From Candidatus Peribacteraceae bacterium (GTDB lineage: Bacteria > Patescibacteriota > Gracilibacteria > Peribacterales > Peribacteraceae): a stretch of DNA of 12,310 nucleotides. The notes beneath the pieces were generated by a model. It was not told where the DNA came from. It ran no database searches and saw nothing but the letters and a program-made list of their open reading frames with translations. The stretch covers positions 1-12,310 of the forward strand of contig JALHMU010000025.1 of NCBI GenBank assembly GCA_022843885.1, given 5' to 3'. Both the position numbers and the translations under genes were made by a program. Below, piece after piece: positions 5,649-11,804 of this stretch (position 1 is the stretch's first letter; every line of letters starts with the position of its first letter).

Positions 5649-6209
5649 ATGAATAAAAAATATCTCATCATCGGCATCGCTCTTCTCGTTCTTGTCGGCC
5701 TGTTTGCGGCTTCACAAATCATCAATGCGCCTTCGTCAGTAACAGCAAACTCAATGAAGCCTAAGAAAGATAAGGACGGAAACTACAGCGGAAATACCAG
5801 CGGAAATATAGGAGGGGGCTCAAGCTCTATGAGCAGCACTGCAGGCTCGAGCCAATCCAGCACGGCAAGCACTGGTGGATCTTCGAGTACGTCTAGCGTC
5901 ACAAGCGCCAGCAGCTCAAGCAGTTCTAGCACCTCATCGTGCGCATACGAATGCTGCAGTAATGCAGATTGTCCGTCCGCTGACGGCCAAACGGTGTGCG
6001 GCGCAGGAAACATCTGTACCACCAACTGCAATACTTCTCCGGCTGCTTCTGCGACGTGTACCAGTAGCGGCGGGCGCTGTACTGACAGCGGTGTGTGCGA
6101 GCCTCCATGCGGAAGCGGCTACTGTCCTTTGGGAACAGCCTGCGCAGGTTTGAGCTGTGCACCACTCCCTCCAGTCCCAAATCCTCCTGGCCCTGGCGGT
6201 GATGAGTAA
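5649..6209 (+). CDS. Secreted or membrane-anchored protein with Ser-rich linker and Cys-rich domain
   Basis: This 186-aa protein has four parts. Residues 1-22 form a hydrophobic N-terminal anchor or uncleaved signal (MNKKYLIIGIALLVLVGLFA). A short charged and Gly/Asn segment follows (about 36-57). A low-complexity linker (about 58-97) is almost only Ser, Thr, Gly and Ala and includes a run of nine serines. The C-terminal domain has 14 cysteines beginning CAYECCSNADC at residue 98, followed by a proline-rich tail. The ECC.NADC...C..G.IC pattern is that of small disulfide-rich extracellular modules (knottin or colipase-like). This implies export and oxidative folding. A surface adhesin or structural role is inferred; the family is unknown to me. 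Its own promoter and terminator make it a single-gene unit. Confidence 0.75.
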   Translation: MNKKYLIIGIALLVLVGLFAASQIINAPSSVTANSMKPKKDKDGNYSGNTSGNIGGGSSSMSSTAGSSQSSTASTGGSSSTSSVTSASSSSSSSTSSCAYECCSNADCPSADGQTVCGAGNICTTNCNTSPAASATCTSSGGRCTDSGVCEPPCGSGYCPLGTACAGLSCAPLPPVPNPPGPGGDE

Positions 6210-6231
6210 GAGCAAGGAATACTAAAAACAG

Positions 6232-6262
6232 AAGGGCGACCTGGAAACGGGTCGCCCTTTTT
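6232..6262 (+). terminator. Rho-independent terminator after the Ser-linker gene
   Basis: A 12-bp stem (AAGGGCGACCTG with CGGGTCGCCCTT, one G-T wobble) is closed by a GAAA tetraloop at 6244-6247, with T residues through 6262. It is followed by the promoter of the next gene. Confidence 0.92.
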
Positions 6263-6286
6263 CGTTCTCAAGCCACATTTCGAGCA

Positions 6287-6314
6287 TTGACCTATTTACA
6301 TAAGATTATAAAAT
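6287..6314 (+). promoter_or_regulatory. Promoter of the unknown Cys-rich protein gene
   Basis: TTGACC (6287-6292, five of six), a 16-base spacer and TAAAAT (6309-6314, five of six) lie in an AT-rich stretch. The predicted start near 6321 gives a leader of about 80 bases, unlike most genes here. That leader carries a small GCTGC/GCAGC hairpin. Confidence 0.55.
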
Positions 6315-6399
6315 AAAAGAAGTTCTTTTCATCGAGACAAACTGTAGATCGCTGCTTGTTGCAGCCTTAGGCAGAAGTCTCACCGTTGGAGAAAAAATC

Positions 6400-7035
6400 A
6401 TGACGCTCGAAGAACTCGTGAAATGGGCCGATGCAGGAAACTTCGTCTGGCGAACACTGTTACAACGCTTGTCGGATCTTGGAGCAAGCGCTTCTACTCT
6501 CGAGTCTTTCATGCAACAACTACGAGATGAAAAAAGACACAGAATGGGTGAGTACGTTATCGATACCTTTGCAAAAGGTATCATCGGAAGAATCTGGGAA
6601 TTGACCAGTGAGTTTAAAAACATGGACGGTGTTCCCACCGATCCGAGTTACTATGGCCATCCACGATACACCCATCTTTCGATTGAAAAATCGATATATG
6701 AGGAAAAACCCACACAACCCGAAGAAAGATGCCAGTATCAATTGGTTCACTGTCCAAAAAACACAGAGTTACGGGCACTGCAAAGAACGCGTGACGGGCG
6801 CCATGTGGAATGTGCATGCAACATGGAACTACTTTCGTACGTGTGCAGATTACAACCCGAAGAATTGTGTGAATGTTACATTTGCACTCCACGAGGAACG
6901 GCAAAAGTATCTACTCACTACGAAAAAATCGAAGTGTTTGGTCAGGAAAACATCAACGATGACAGCGTCGTGATGAACAGTGGGCCGAAGTACTTCTACC
7001 TCATGCGAGTCTATTACCCCGACTCTGATTGTTAG
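6400..7035 (+). CDS. Hypothetical protein with Cys-rich C-terminal half
   Basis: This 211-aa protein has no signal peptide or membrane helix. The N-terminal part (residues 1-75) is predicted helical and charged (MTLEELVKWADAG, ESFMQQLRDEKRHRMGEY). The second half has nine cysteines (111, 118, 138, 140, 149, 157, 159, 162, 211) and histidines 117 and 135, including C-A-C and C-E-C-Y-I-C clusters. In a cytosolic protein these suggest zinc or iron-sulfur binding. GGAG 8 bases before the ATG is a good Shine-Dalgarno, unusual for this window. It stands alone between a terminator with its own promoter and a strong 3' hairpin, convergent with rlmH. I do not recognise a family, and no catalytic motif stands out. 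Confidence 0.75.
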   Translation: MTLEELVKWADAGNFVWRTLLQRLSDLGASASTLESFMQQLRDEKRHRMGEYVIDTFAKGIIGRIWELTSEFKNMDGVPTDPSYYGHPRYTHLSIEKSIYEEKPTQPEERCQYQLVHCPKNTELRALQRTRDGRHVECACNMELLSYVCRLQPEELCECYICTPRGTAKVSTHYEKIEVFGQENINDDSVVMNSGPKYFYLMRVYYPDSDC

Positions 7036-7044
7036 TCTCCAACA

Positions 7045-7058
7045 ATCCTGAAAAGGAT
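7045..7058 (+). other. Short GAAA-tetraloop hairpin
   Basis: ATCCT (7045-7049) and AGGAT (7054-7058) are perfect complements enclosing GAAA. It lies between the stop codon at 7035 and the main terminator, 2 bases before the latter. Confidence 0.45.
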
Positions 7059-7060
7059 CT

Positions 7061-7087
7061 GCAGCCTGGCAACAGGCTGCTCTTTTT
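7061..7087 (+). terminator. Terminator between the convergent Cys-rich protein gene and rlmH
   Basis: A perfect 8-bp stem GCAGCCTG/CAGGCTGC with a GCAA tetraloop (7069-7072) is followed by TCTTTTTA. On the minus strand the same stem is followed by AGATCCTTTTC, so it may also weakly terminate the rlmD-rlmH transcript. Confidence 0.9.
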
Positions 7088-7529
7088 AATGATGATATCC
7101 CGTACCAGAAAGAATGGTCTCAGCGCGATACAACTGTTCTAAGAAAATCACACGACACAGTTCATGTGGAAACGTCATCGTACTGAGTGCGATGTGCTGT
7201 GCATATTTCTTCTTCATCTCATCGGAAAATCCATATGCACCACCCAGAACGAATGTGAGCTCATTGCCACGATCACGTTCTTTGCCGATGAAGGCCGCGA
7301 ATGTTTGAGAAGTATGCAACTTTCCTAGTTCATCTAACAGAATGATTGTCCCGCGGCGCTTCTCGAGTGCCGTCGTAAGCTTCTCATTCTCCTGCTGCTT
7401 ATCACTCGCATCGATTTCAACGATCTCAAATTTGCAGGAATGATTGATCCTGTTTGCATACAAAGAAATCGCCTCGTTGACCCAGGATGTCTTGATTTTA
7501 GAAACGGCGATGAGTGTGATCTTTTGCAT
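7086..7529 (-). CDS. rlmH: 23S rRNA (pseudouridine1915-N3)-methyltransferase RlmH
   Basis: This 147-aa SPOUT-class methyltransferase uses S-adenosylmethionine to methylate N3 of pseudouridine 1915 in helix 69 of 23S rRNA on assembled 70S ribosomes. It shows the family features: TLIAVSKIKTSWVNEAISLY at the N-terminus, LLDELGK near residue 64, the knot-forming FVLGGAYGFS at 93-102, and LSTMTFPHELCRVIFLEQLYRA at 115-136 with Arg126, Glu131 and Arg135. It ends YHH, where the family usually has YH plus one residue. Length is close to the usual 155 aa. Its ATG directly follows the TAG stop of rlmD with no gap (TAGATG), so translation is probably coupled. Confidence 0.96.
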   Translation of the reverse strand: MQKITLIAVSKIKTSWVNEAISLYANRINHSCKFEIVEIDASDKQQENEKLTTALEKRRGTIILLDELGKLHTSQTFAAFIGKERDRGNELTFVLGGAYGFSDEMKKKYAQHIALSTMTFPHELCRVIFLEQLYRAETILSGTGYHH

Positions 7530-8996
7530 CTATTTGCGGCGAAGCGATGCGACGAGCTCGATGTGCGCTGTGTGTGGGAACATGTCGACCGGCTGCACGG
7601 AACGCAGTTCATAGCCGTTCTTCAGGAACTCTCCGAGATCGCGTGCGAATGTTGCAGTGTTGCAGGAAACGTAGACGAGCTTCTCCGGACGGTGTGCGAG
7701 GATTCCTTCGATCGCCTTCGGATGTAAACCTGCGCGTGGCGGATCAACGACAACCGCGTTGAAGTTATATTTTCCACCCGGCTTGAGTTGTTGGAGCAAT
7801 ACCTGTTCCGTCTTTCCTTTGTAGAAACTGATATTTGCAATCTTGTTCTTGCCAGCACTCTTCAGCGCATCTTCGATAGCTGATGGATGCGCCTCGATCC
7901 CAACGACCTTTTCGCAGAAACGAGCCAAGTACTGTCCAATGGTGCCCATGCCACAGTATGCATCCAACAATGTGTCGCGTGGAGAAAGGTCAGCTGCTTC
8001 CGCAATGGCGGAATACAGCTTTTCCGCGGCGAGTGTATTCGTCTGGAAGAACGAGAATGGAGAAATTTCAAACGTAAGATCGAACAAATGTTCGCGGATG
8101 TACGGCTCGCCGAGCAAAGTATGAATGCGCGGATGATCGGGCTTATCGTTCATGCCGAAATGTTCGATGATGAGAAGTGATTTCAAATTCGGACGTCCCG
8201 CGAAACGCATGAAATGCTGGAACATCGGTTCGAGCTCTTTCTTTCGAGCCTGCACGATGAACGCAATCATGTGCTCGTTCGTGTGCACACCGCGACGCAG
8301 CAACATGTTGCGAAGAATCCCTTTGTGCGTTTTTGGATTGTAGACCGGCAAACGTGTTTCCTGCATGAACTTCTGCACTTGTGCGAGAAGTACAGGCAGC
8401 TGCTCATCATAGAGATGACATTCGCGAATCGGCAACACCGTGCTCCATTCTCCCGGTCGGTGGAATCCGATTGTTGGATTTTCATCGAAGTGAATGCGCT
8501 GTGGCTTCGCACCTTCTTTCAATGGTGGCTTAAATTCGGTGCGCATCTTTTCGTATCCGAACGTGAGTTCCAATTTATTGCGGTAATTGAAGATCTGCGG
8601 ACTTGGAATGATCTTGAGCACGCGACCCGGCAACGTCTTTCGCACTTCTTCAGGTGCAGGTGTGAGATGCGCCAGTGTTTCTCGAACGATCTCCTCCTTA
8701 TATGCGATCTGTTTGGTATACGCCAAGTTCTGCCACGTGCATCCGCCGCATTCTGCAAAGTGCGGACATGGTGCATTGACCTCATCTTTCGATCGGCGAG
8801 TCACCTGTTCCATCGTTGCCTCGGCATAGTTCTCCTTCTTCTTGGTGATCGTCGCAACGATTTGTTGTCCGGGAATGGCACCGACCACAAAGATCGGGAA
8901 GCCTTCCACACTCGCTAAACCGGCCCCTCCATGGGCTAATTTCTCGATTGTAAGCGTCACCTGCTTCCCAGGGACGATTTCAGAGATACTTGACAT
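7530..8996 (-). CDS. rlmD: 23S rRNA (uracil-5-)-methyltransferase, RumA/RlmD family
   Basis: This 488-aa SAM-dependent enzyme forms 5-methyluridine in rRNA (U1939 for RlmD; the related RlmCD also modifies U747). An N-terminal TRAM RNA-binding domain covers about residues 8-65. Four cysteines match the iron-sulfur site: Cys77, Cys83 and Cys86 in PCPHFAECGGC, and Cys193 in RECHLYD. The SAM-binding motif is DAYCGMGTIG at about 345-354. VVVDPPRAGL at about 415-424 and the nucleophile Cys445 in YVSCNTATFARD are intact, as is DMFPHTAHIE near the end. The ATG at 8996 is preferred over TTG one codon upstream. The gene abuts rlmH and its promoter overlaps that of the divergent metallopeptidase-like gene. 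RlmD versus RlmCD specificity cannot be decided here. Confidence 0.92.
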   Translation of the reverse strand: MSSISEIVPGKQVTLTIEKLAHGGAGLASVEGFPIFVVGAIPGQQIVATITKKKENYAEATMEQVTRRSKDEVNAPCPHFAECGGCTWQNLAYTKQIAYKEEIVRETLAHLTPAPEEVRKTLPGRVLKIIPSPQIFNYRNKLELTFGYEKMRTEFKPPLKEGAKPQRIHFDENPTIGFHRPGEWSTVLPIRECHLYDEQLPVLLAQVQKFMQETRLPVYNPKTHKGILRNMLLRRGVHTNEHMIAFIVQARKKELEPMFQHFMRFAGRPNLKSLLIIEHFGMNDKPDHPRIHTLLGEPYIREHLFDLTFEISPFSFFQTNTLAAEKLYSAIAEAADLSPRDTLLDAYCGMGTIGQYLARFCEKVVGIEAHPSAIEDALKSAGKNKIANISFYKGKTEQVLLQQLKPGGKYNFNAVVVDPPRAGLHPKAIEGILAHRPEKLVYVSCNTATFARDLGEFLKNGYELRSVQPVDMFPHTAHIELVASLRRK

Positions 8997-9018
8997 CAAT
9001 AAGTAAATATAGTATAAA
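8990..9018 (+). promoter_or_regulatory. Near-consensus promoter of the metallopeptidase-like gene
   Basis: A perfect TTGACA (8990-8995), a 17-base spacer and TATAAA (9013-9018). The predicted start near 9025 leaves a leader of only about 4 bases before the ATG at 9029, with no Shine-Dalgarno. The -35 overlaps the rlmD start codon on the other strand. Confidence 0.75.
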
Positions 9019-9038
9019 TAGCAACTTTATGCATTCAA
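9011..9038 (-). promoter_or_regulatory. Putative divergent promoter of rlmD-rlmH
   Basis: On the minus strand, TTGAAT (9038-9033), a 16-base spacer and TATACT (9016-9011). The start would be near 9004, about 8 bases before the rlmD ATG. Its -10 shares bases with the -10 of the plus-strand promoter. Confidence 0.45.
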
Positions 9039-9907
9039 TCCTGATCAAAAGAGGGCTTCAATTCCTCGTCTCCGTGGCTTTCTGCAGCGGTATTACTGCC
9101 TTTGCGCTTCTGAACGGTAGCGCTATGGTAGCAGGCCCAAATGCAAATACAAGCCAAGAAACGACCGTCAGCCTAGAGCGCGCCCCTGTAGAAGAGGCTG
9201 CCGAGGCCCTTACGAACGACCACGCGGCTCCAAAGCGCAGTGTAAAGCCAAAAAAGCGCCAACCAACCCTCTTGCCAGTTGTGAGCCAAAAGGACATTTT
9301 GGCACGCCATCAGCAGCTTGCAGATAGCGTCCTCCGTTCGGTACATCCAGGGTGCCGCAATACATTGAAGAACTTCTACGTTCGCTATGACAATCCAGAT
9401 CAACGTGGTCTCGGCGGTGGCAATACTATCATCGTCACGGGTAACGTGCCTGATGCGGAGTTCCGTGCATTGCTTGTCCACGAGTGTGCCCACTTGATCG
9501 ACCTCACTGCCATTCAAGGTACGCGTGCCGCTGGTCCGACATCGTTTCAGGATGGAAGTCAGATGATGTACGCAGATGATCCAAGCGTCTCCTTCTATGC
9601 CATCAGCTGGATCGATCACGATACGAAAAACCGCGGTGCGAAAGATGCAGACTTCGTTTCCGGATATGCCTCATGGGATATGTTCGAAGATTTCTCCGAA
9701 ACCTATACCTATTACATGTTGCAACGTGATGCATTCATCGAACGCGCGAAGACGAACCCAGCCCTCGCCATGAAGTTGGCATGGATGCAGCAGAATCTTC
9801 CAAGTGAACCTCTTGGTATCGGCACGGCATGGAACAAGACGATTCCATGGGACACGACGAAGCTTGCCTACACGTGGACGAACGCCGTTGAAGTCGCAAA
9901 GAAGTAA
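9029..9907 (+). CDS. Exported HExxH zinc metallopeptidase-like protein
   Basis: This 292-aa protein has a hydrophobic N-terminus at about residues 8-32 that acts as signal or anchor. A polar, partly basic linker (to about 90, with KRSVKPKKRQP) leads to a domain of about 190 residues. This carries the zinc-protease signature LLVHECAHLID with His151, Glu152 and His155, and about 65 residues later MFEDFSETYTYYML, where Glu220 or Glu224 is the likely third zinc ligand. HExxH plus a downstream EDFSE helix is the gluzincin pattern of several putative bacterial zinc-binding metallopeptidases. 'EFRALLVHECAHLIDL' also matches such proteins. The substrate is unknown; wall-associated or released proteins are plausible. 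The frame is open upstream to 8990, but that part lies in the promoter and rlmD start, so the ATG at 9029 is chosen. No clear terminator follows. Confidence 0.82.
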   Translation: MHSILIKRGLQFLVSVAFCSGITAFALLNGSAMVAGPNANTSQETTVSLERAPVEEAAEALTNDHAAPKRSVKPKKRQPTLLPVVSQKDILARHQQLADSVLRSVHPGCRNTLKNFYVRYDNPDQRGLGGGNTIIVTGNVPDAEFRALLVHECAHLIDLTAIQGTRAAGPTSFQDGSQMMYADDPSVSFYAISWIDHDTKNRGAKDADFVSGYASWDMFEDFSETYTYYMLQRDAFIERAKTNPALAMKLAWMQQNLPSEPLGIGTAWNKTIPWDTTKLAYTWTNAVEVAKK

Positions 9908-9939
9908 GGACACTCATTTCTTTCATTCGCTATTCGCGT

Positions 9940-9945
9940 TATCCT
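9940..9945 (+). promoter_or_regulatory. Putative -10 box (TATCCT) ahead of the glycosylphosphotransferase-like gene
   Basis: TATCCT ends 7 bases before the ATG at 9953, in a 45-base gap without a Shine-Dalgarno. The -35 region is poor. Confidence 0.35.
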
Positions 9946-9952
9946 GCCATCC

Positions 9953-10750
9953 ATGCGCCGCGGACTTCTTTTGCTTCTCTGGCTCTCGGGTGACGTGCTC
10001 CTTTTCATTGGCGCATATGCCATCGCGTATTTCTTGCGCGTCGGTTTTTTGATCTCAACCGATTTTCCGATCGCACCGTATCTGCAAACGGTGATCATCG
10101 TCACACCGTTGTGGCTCGGCGTTCTCCTTTCTCTTCGCACATTTGCACTCACACGCATTCAAACATCCATCCGAAACATTCTCTACATTTTCTACGCTGC
10201 CGTGATGGGCATGGCACTGTTCTCACTCGCGTTCTACTTCACACAAGGAACATTCTTCAGTCGTTTGATGCTGATCTATGCAGGAACGCTAAGTTTCATC
10301 GGAACACTCTTATGGCACATCGCGTTTGATCAATGGCAGCGCAAACTGCTGCGCGGCAAGCGTCCTGCCTATCCGCTACTTGTGATTGGTGTGAATCGTG
10401 AAGCTGAGCGCATGATTACATTGCTCAATGAAAAACAATCCGTCTTCAAACCGGTCGCTATTTTAGACAGTCGCGGCACATCCGAAAAAGAACTCGCCGG
10501 CGTGCCGGTGAAGGGAAAATTGAATAAGTTGGAAGAAGTGATCAAACAAGATCGCATCACACACATTCTTCAGTGCGCCGACTTGGAACACACGCTCAAT
10601 CTTCTGACGGTCTGTCGTGAACACGGACTCACGTATCTCCTTCTGCCATCCGTGCTCGGCATCATCCAAGGTGATGAAAAAGTCGAATCGATCGAGGGAC
10701 AGCCAGTCACAATGGTCTCACAGAAAAGTAGCTTCTTTGGACTCTTCTAA
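9953..10750 (+). CDS. Polyprenyl glycosylphosphotransferase-like membrane protein lacking the catalytic domain
   Basis: This 265-aa protein has four N-terminal helices (about residues 4-28, 45-62, 76-97, 104-124). A cytosolic Rossmann-like CoA_binding_3 domain follows, starting PLLVIGVNREAERMITLL at about 141 with a 'KPVAILDSRG' strand and 'GVPVKGKLNKLEEVIKQ'. This is the N-terminal half of WbaP/WcaJ-type enzymes, which transfer hexose-1-phosphate to undecaprenyl phosphate. The usual catalytic C-terminal sugar-transferase domain (about 200 residues beginning with a membrane segment and KR..D) is absent: the protein stops at QKSSFFGLF. The next gene starts inside its stop codon (TAATG), so there is no room for a decayed catalytic domain. 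It may be a regulatory or partner subunit. The coupled nucleotidyltransferase supports a surface-glycan role. Confidence 0.82.
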   Translation: MRRGLLLLLWLSGDVLLFIGAYAIAYFLRVGFLISTDFPIAPYLQTVIIVTPLWLGVLLSLRTFALTRIQTSIRNILYIFYAAVMGMALFSLAFYFTQGTFFSRLMLIYAGTLSFIGTLLWHIAFDQWQRKLLRGKRPAYPLLVIGVNREAERMITLLNEKQSVFKPVAILDSRGTSEKELAGVPVKGKLNKLEEVIKQDRITHILQCADLEHTLNLLTVCREHGLTYLLLPSVLGIIQGDEKVESIEGQPVTMVSQKSSFFGLF

Positions 10751-11712
10751 TGCAAGGATTCATTCTCGCCGGAGGCTTCGCTACGCGCCTATGGCCACTC
10801 ACGGAAGACCGTGCCAAGCCATTGTTGCCCTTGGCAGGCATACCACTGCTCTCGCATCTTGTGATGAAGATTCCAGTGGGCATTCCACTCACTGTGAGTA
10901 CGAATGCTGTCTTTGCTGATGCCTTTCACGCCTGGGCCAAGACGATCAAAACACACACCGTGACGATCCGTATCGAAGACACGGAAAAAGATGATCACAA
11001 ACTCGGTGCACTCGGTGCCGTACGAGTGTGGTTGCAGGAAGAAAACATCACGGATGATGTATTGCTGCTCGCCGGTGATAACTATGTCGGATTCTCGATC
11101 GCCGATTTCATCGCGGACTTCAAAGCCAATCCATTGCTTGCCGCCTACGACATCCAAGACAAAGAACTCGCGCGCGCCTTCGGTACTGTGATTTTGAATG
11201 ATGCAGATCAGACAGAAGTCTTGGGATTCGAAGAGAAGCCGGCTAAGCCAAAATCCACATTGGTCTCGACCGGATGCTATGTGCTCCCGAAAGAATATCT
11301 TTCCGTCGTGATCCGCTTTGCGGAAGAACATCCCGATAACATCGGTGGTGTCTTCGAAGAATTTTTGAAACAGCAGATTCGCGTCGACTGTCGTGTGTTC
11401 ACGGAACTGTGGAGAGATATTGGATCGTTCCAATCGTATCTGGAAATGCATGAAGCATTACTCGAAGGAAAGCCATTGGCCGATCCGACTGCATCGATCG
11501 ATGATCAGTCGACCTTGGAAGGAAGTGTGTTTCTGGGTCCAAAAACGACCGTGAAGCGCAGCCGTCTGAAGAATTGTCTCCTGTTCGGAAATACAACAGT
11601 GGAGGATTGTGTGCTGGAAGATTGCATCATTGATGCCGATTGTCGGCTGGAACACGTTGATTTCACAGGAAAGATGCTCAGACGCGGCAGTATCTTGACG
11701 AAAAAAGTATGA
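10750..11712 (+). CDS. Sugar-phosphate nucleotidyltransferase with left-handed beta-helix tail
   Basis: This 320-aa enzyme activates sugar-1-phosphates with an NTP to give NDP-sugar and pyrophosphate in the cytosol. The N-terminal GT-A-like domain has LAGGFATRLWPLTEDRAKPL at residues 6-25 (family GG.GTRL.PLT...PK), with Lys23. LGALGA is at 85-90, metal-binding LAGDNY at 108-112 with Asp110, EEKP at 161-164, STGCYVL at 173-179, and WRDIGSFQSYLEMHE with the second metal ligand Asp223. Residues about 249-305 are imperfect hexapeptide repeats (GSVFLGPKTTVKRSRLKNC and similar). The GFATRL variant of the loop (Ala for Gly) is common in archaeal-like members. RfbA/RmlA-like or GlmU-N/ManC-like specificity cannot be fixed. 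Its start overlaps the upstream stop by one base, indicating translational coupling. Confidence 0.92.
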   Translation: MQGFILAGGFATRLWPLTEDRAKPLLPLAGIPLLSHLVMKIPVGIPLTVSTNAVFADAFHAWAKTIKTHTVTIRIEDTEKDDHKLGALGAVRVWLQEENITDDVLLLAGDNYVGFSIADFIADFKANPLLAAYDIQDKELARAFGTVILNDADQTEVLGFEEKPAKPKSTLVSTGCYVLPKEYLSVVIRFAEEHPDNIGGVFEEFLKQQIRVDCRVFTELWRDIGSFQSYLEMHEALLEGKPLADPTASIDDQSTLEGSVFLGPKTTVKRSRLKNCLLFGNTTVEDCVLEDCIIDADCRLEHVDFTGKMLRRGSILTKKV

Positions 11713-11735
11713 TGATGCGCCTGTTCGTCCGAAGC

Positions 11736-11755
11736 TCTAAAAAGGGTCTAAAAAG
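11736..11755 (+). repeat. Tandem direct repeat TCTAAAAAG, 11-base period
   Basis: TCTAAAAAG occurs at 11736-11744 and 11747-11755, an 11-base period. The pair is bracketed by GCTCT (11734-11738) and AGAGC (11754-11758), which are inverted repeats. It lies between the nucleotidyltransferase stop and the lipoprotein promoter; it could be a protein-binding site, an upstream promoter element, or part of a weak terminator. Confidence 0.4.
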
Positions 11756-11758
11756 AGC

Positions 11759-11793
11759 GTAGGCGGATTGATCTGAATTGCAAGAACGCCTAC
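11759..11793. repeat. Inverted repeat spanning the lipoprotein promoter
   Basis: GTAGGCG (11759-11765) and CGCCTAC (11787-11793) are perfect 7-base arms 21 bases apart. The right arm enters the -10 box and the left arm lies just before the -35, so a bound protein or a hairpin would affect transcription of the lipoprotein gene. Confidence 0.45.
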
Positions 11794-11796
11794 ACT
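11768..11796 (+). promoter_or_regulatory. Promoter of the SecD-like lipoprotein gene
   Basis: TTGATC (11768-11773, four of six), a 17-base spacer and TACACT (11791-11796, four of six). The -10 ends 8 bases before the ATG at 11805, so the transcript would be leaderless or nearly so. Confidence 0.5.
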
Positions 11797-11804
11797 GGCG
11801 CCCG

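Noticed and set aside
5815..5935. Serine-codon-rich stretch considered as a DNA repeat array or CRISPR-like element
   Set aside because: The repeats are irregular AGC/TCT/TCG serine codons in one reading frame, with no regular spacer or palindromic unit; it is a protein linker.
8214..8918. Plus-strand open frame of 234 codons inside rlmD
   Set aside because: It is antisense to the iron-sulfur and TRAM part of rlmD; no family features.
10789..11451. Minus-strand open frame of 220 codons opposite the nucleotidyltransferase
   Set aside because: It is antisense to a gene with intact catalytic motifs and coupled start; no support of its own.
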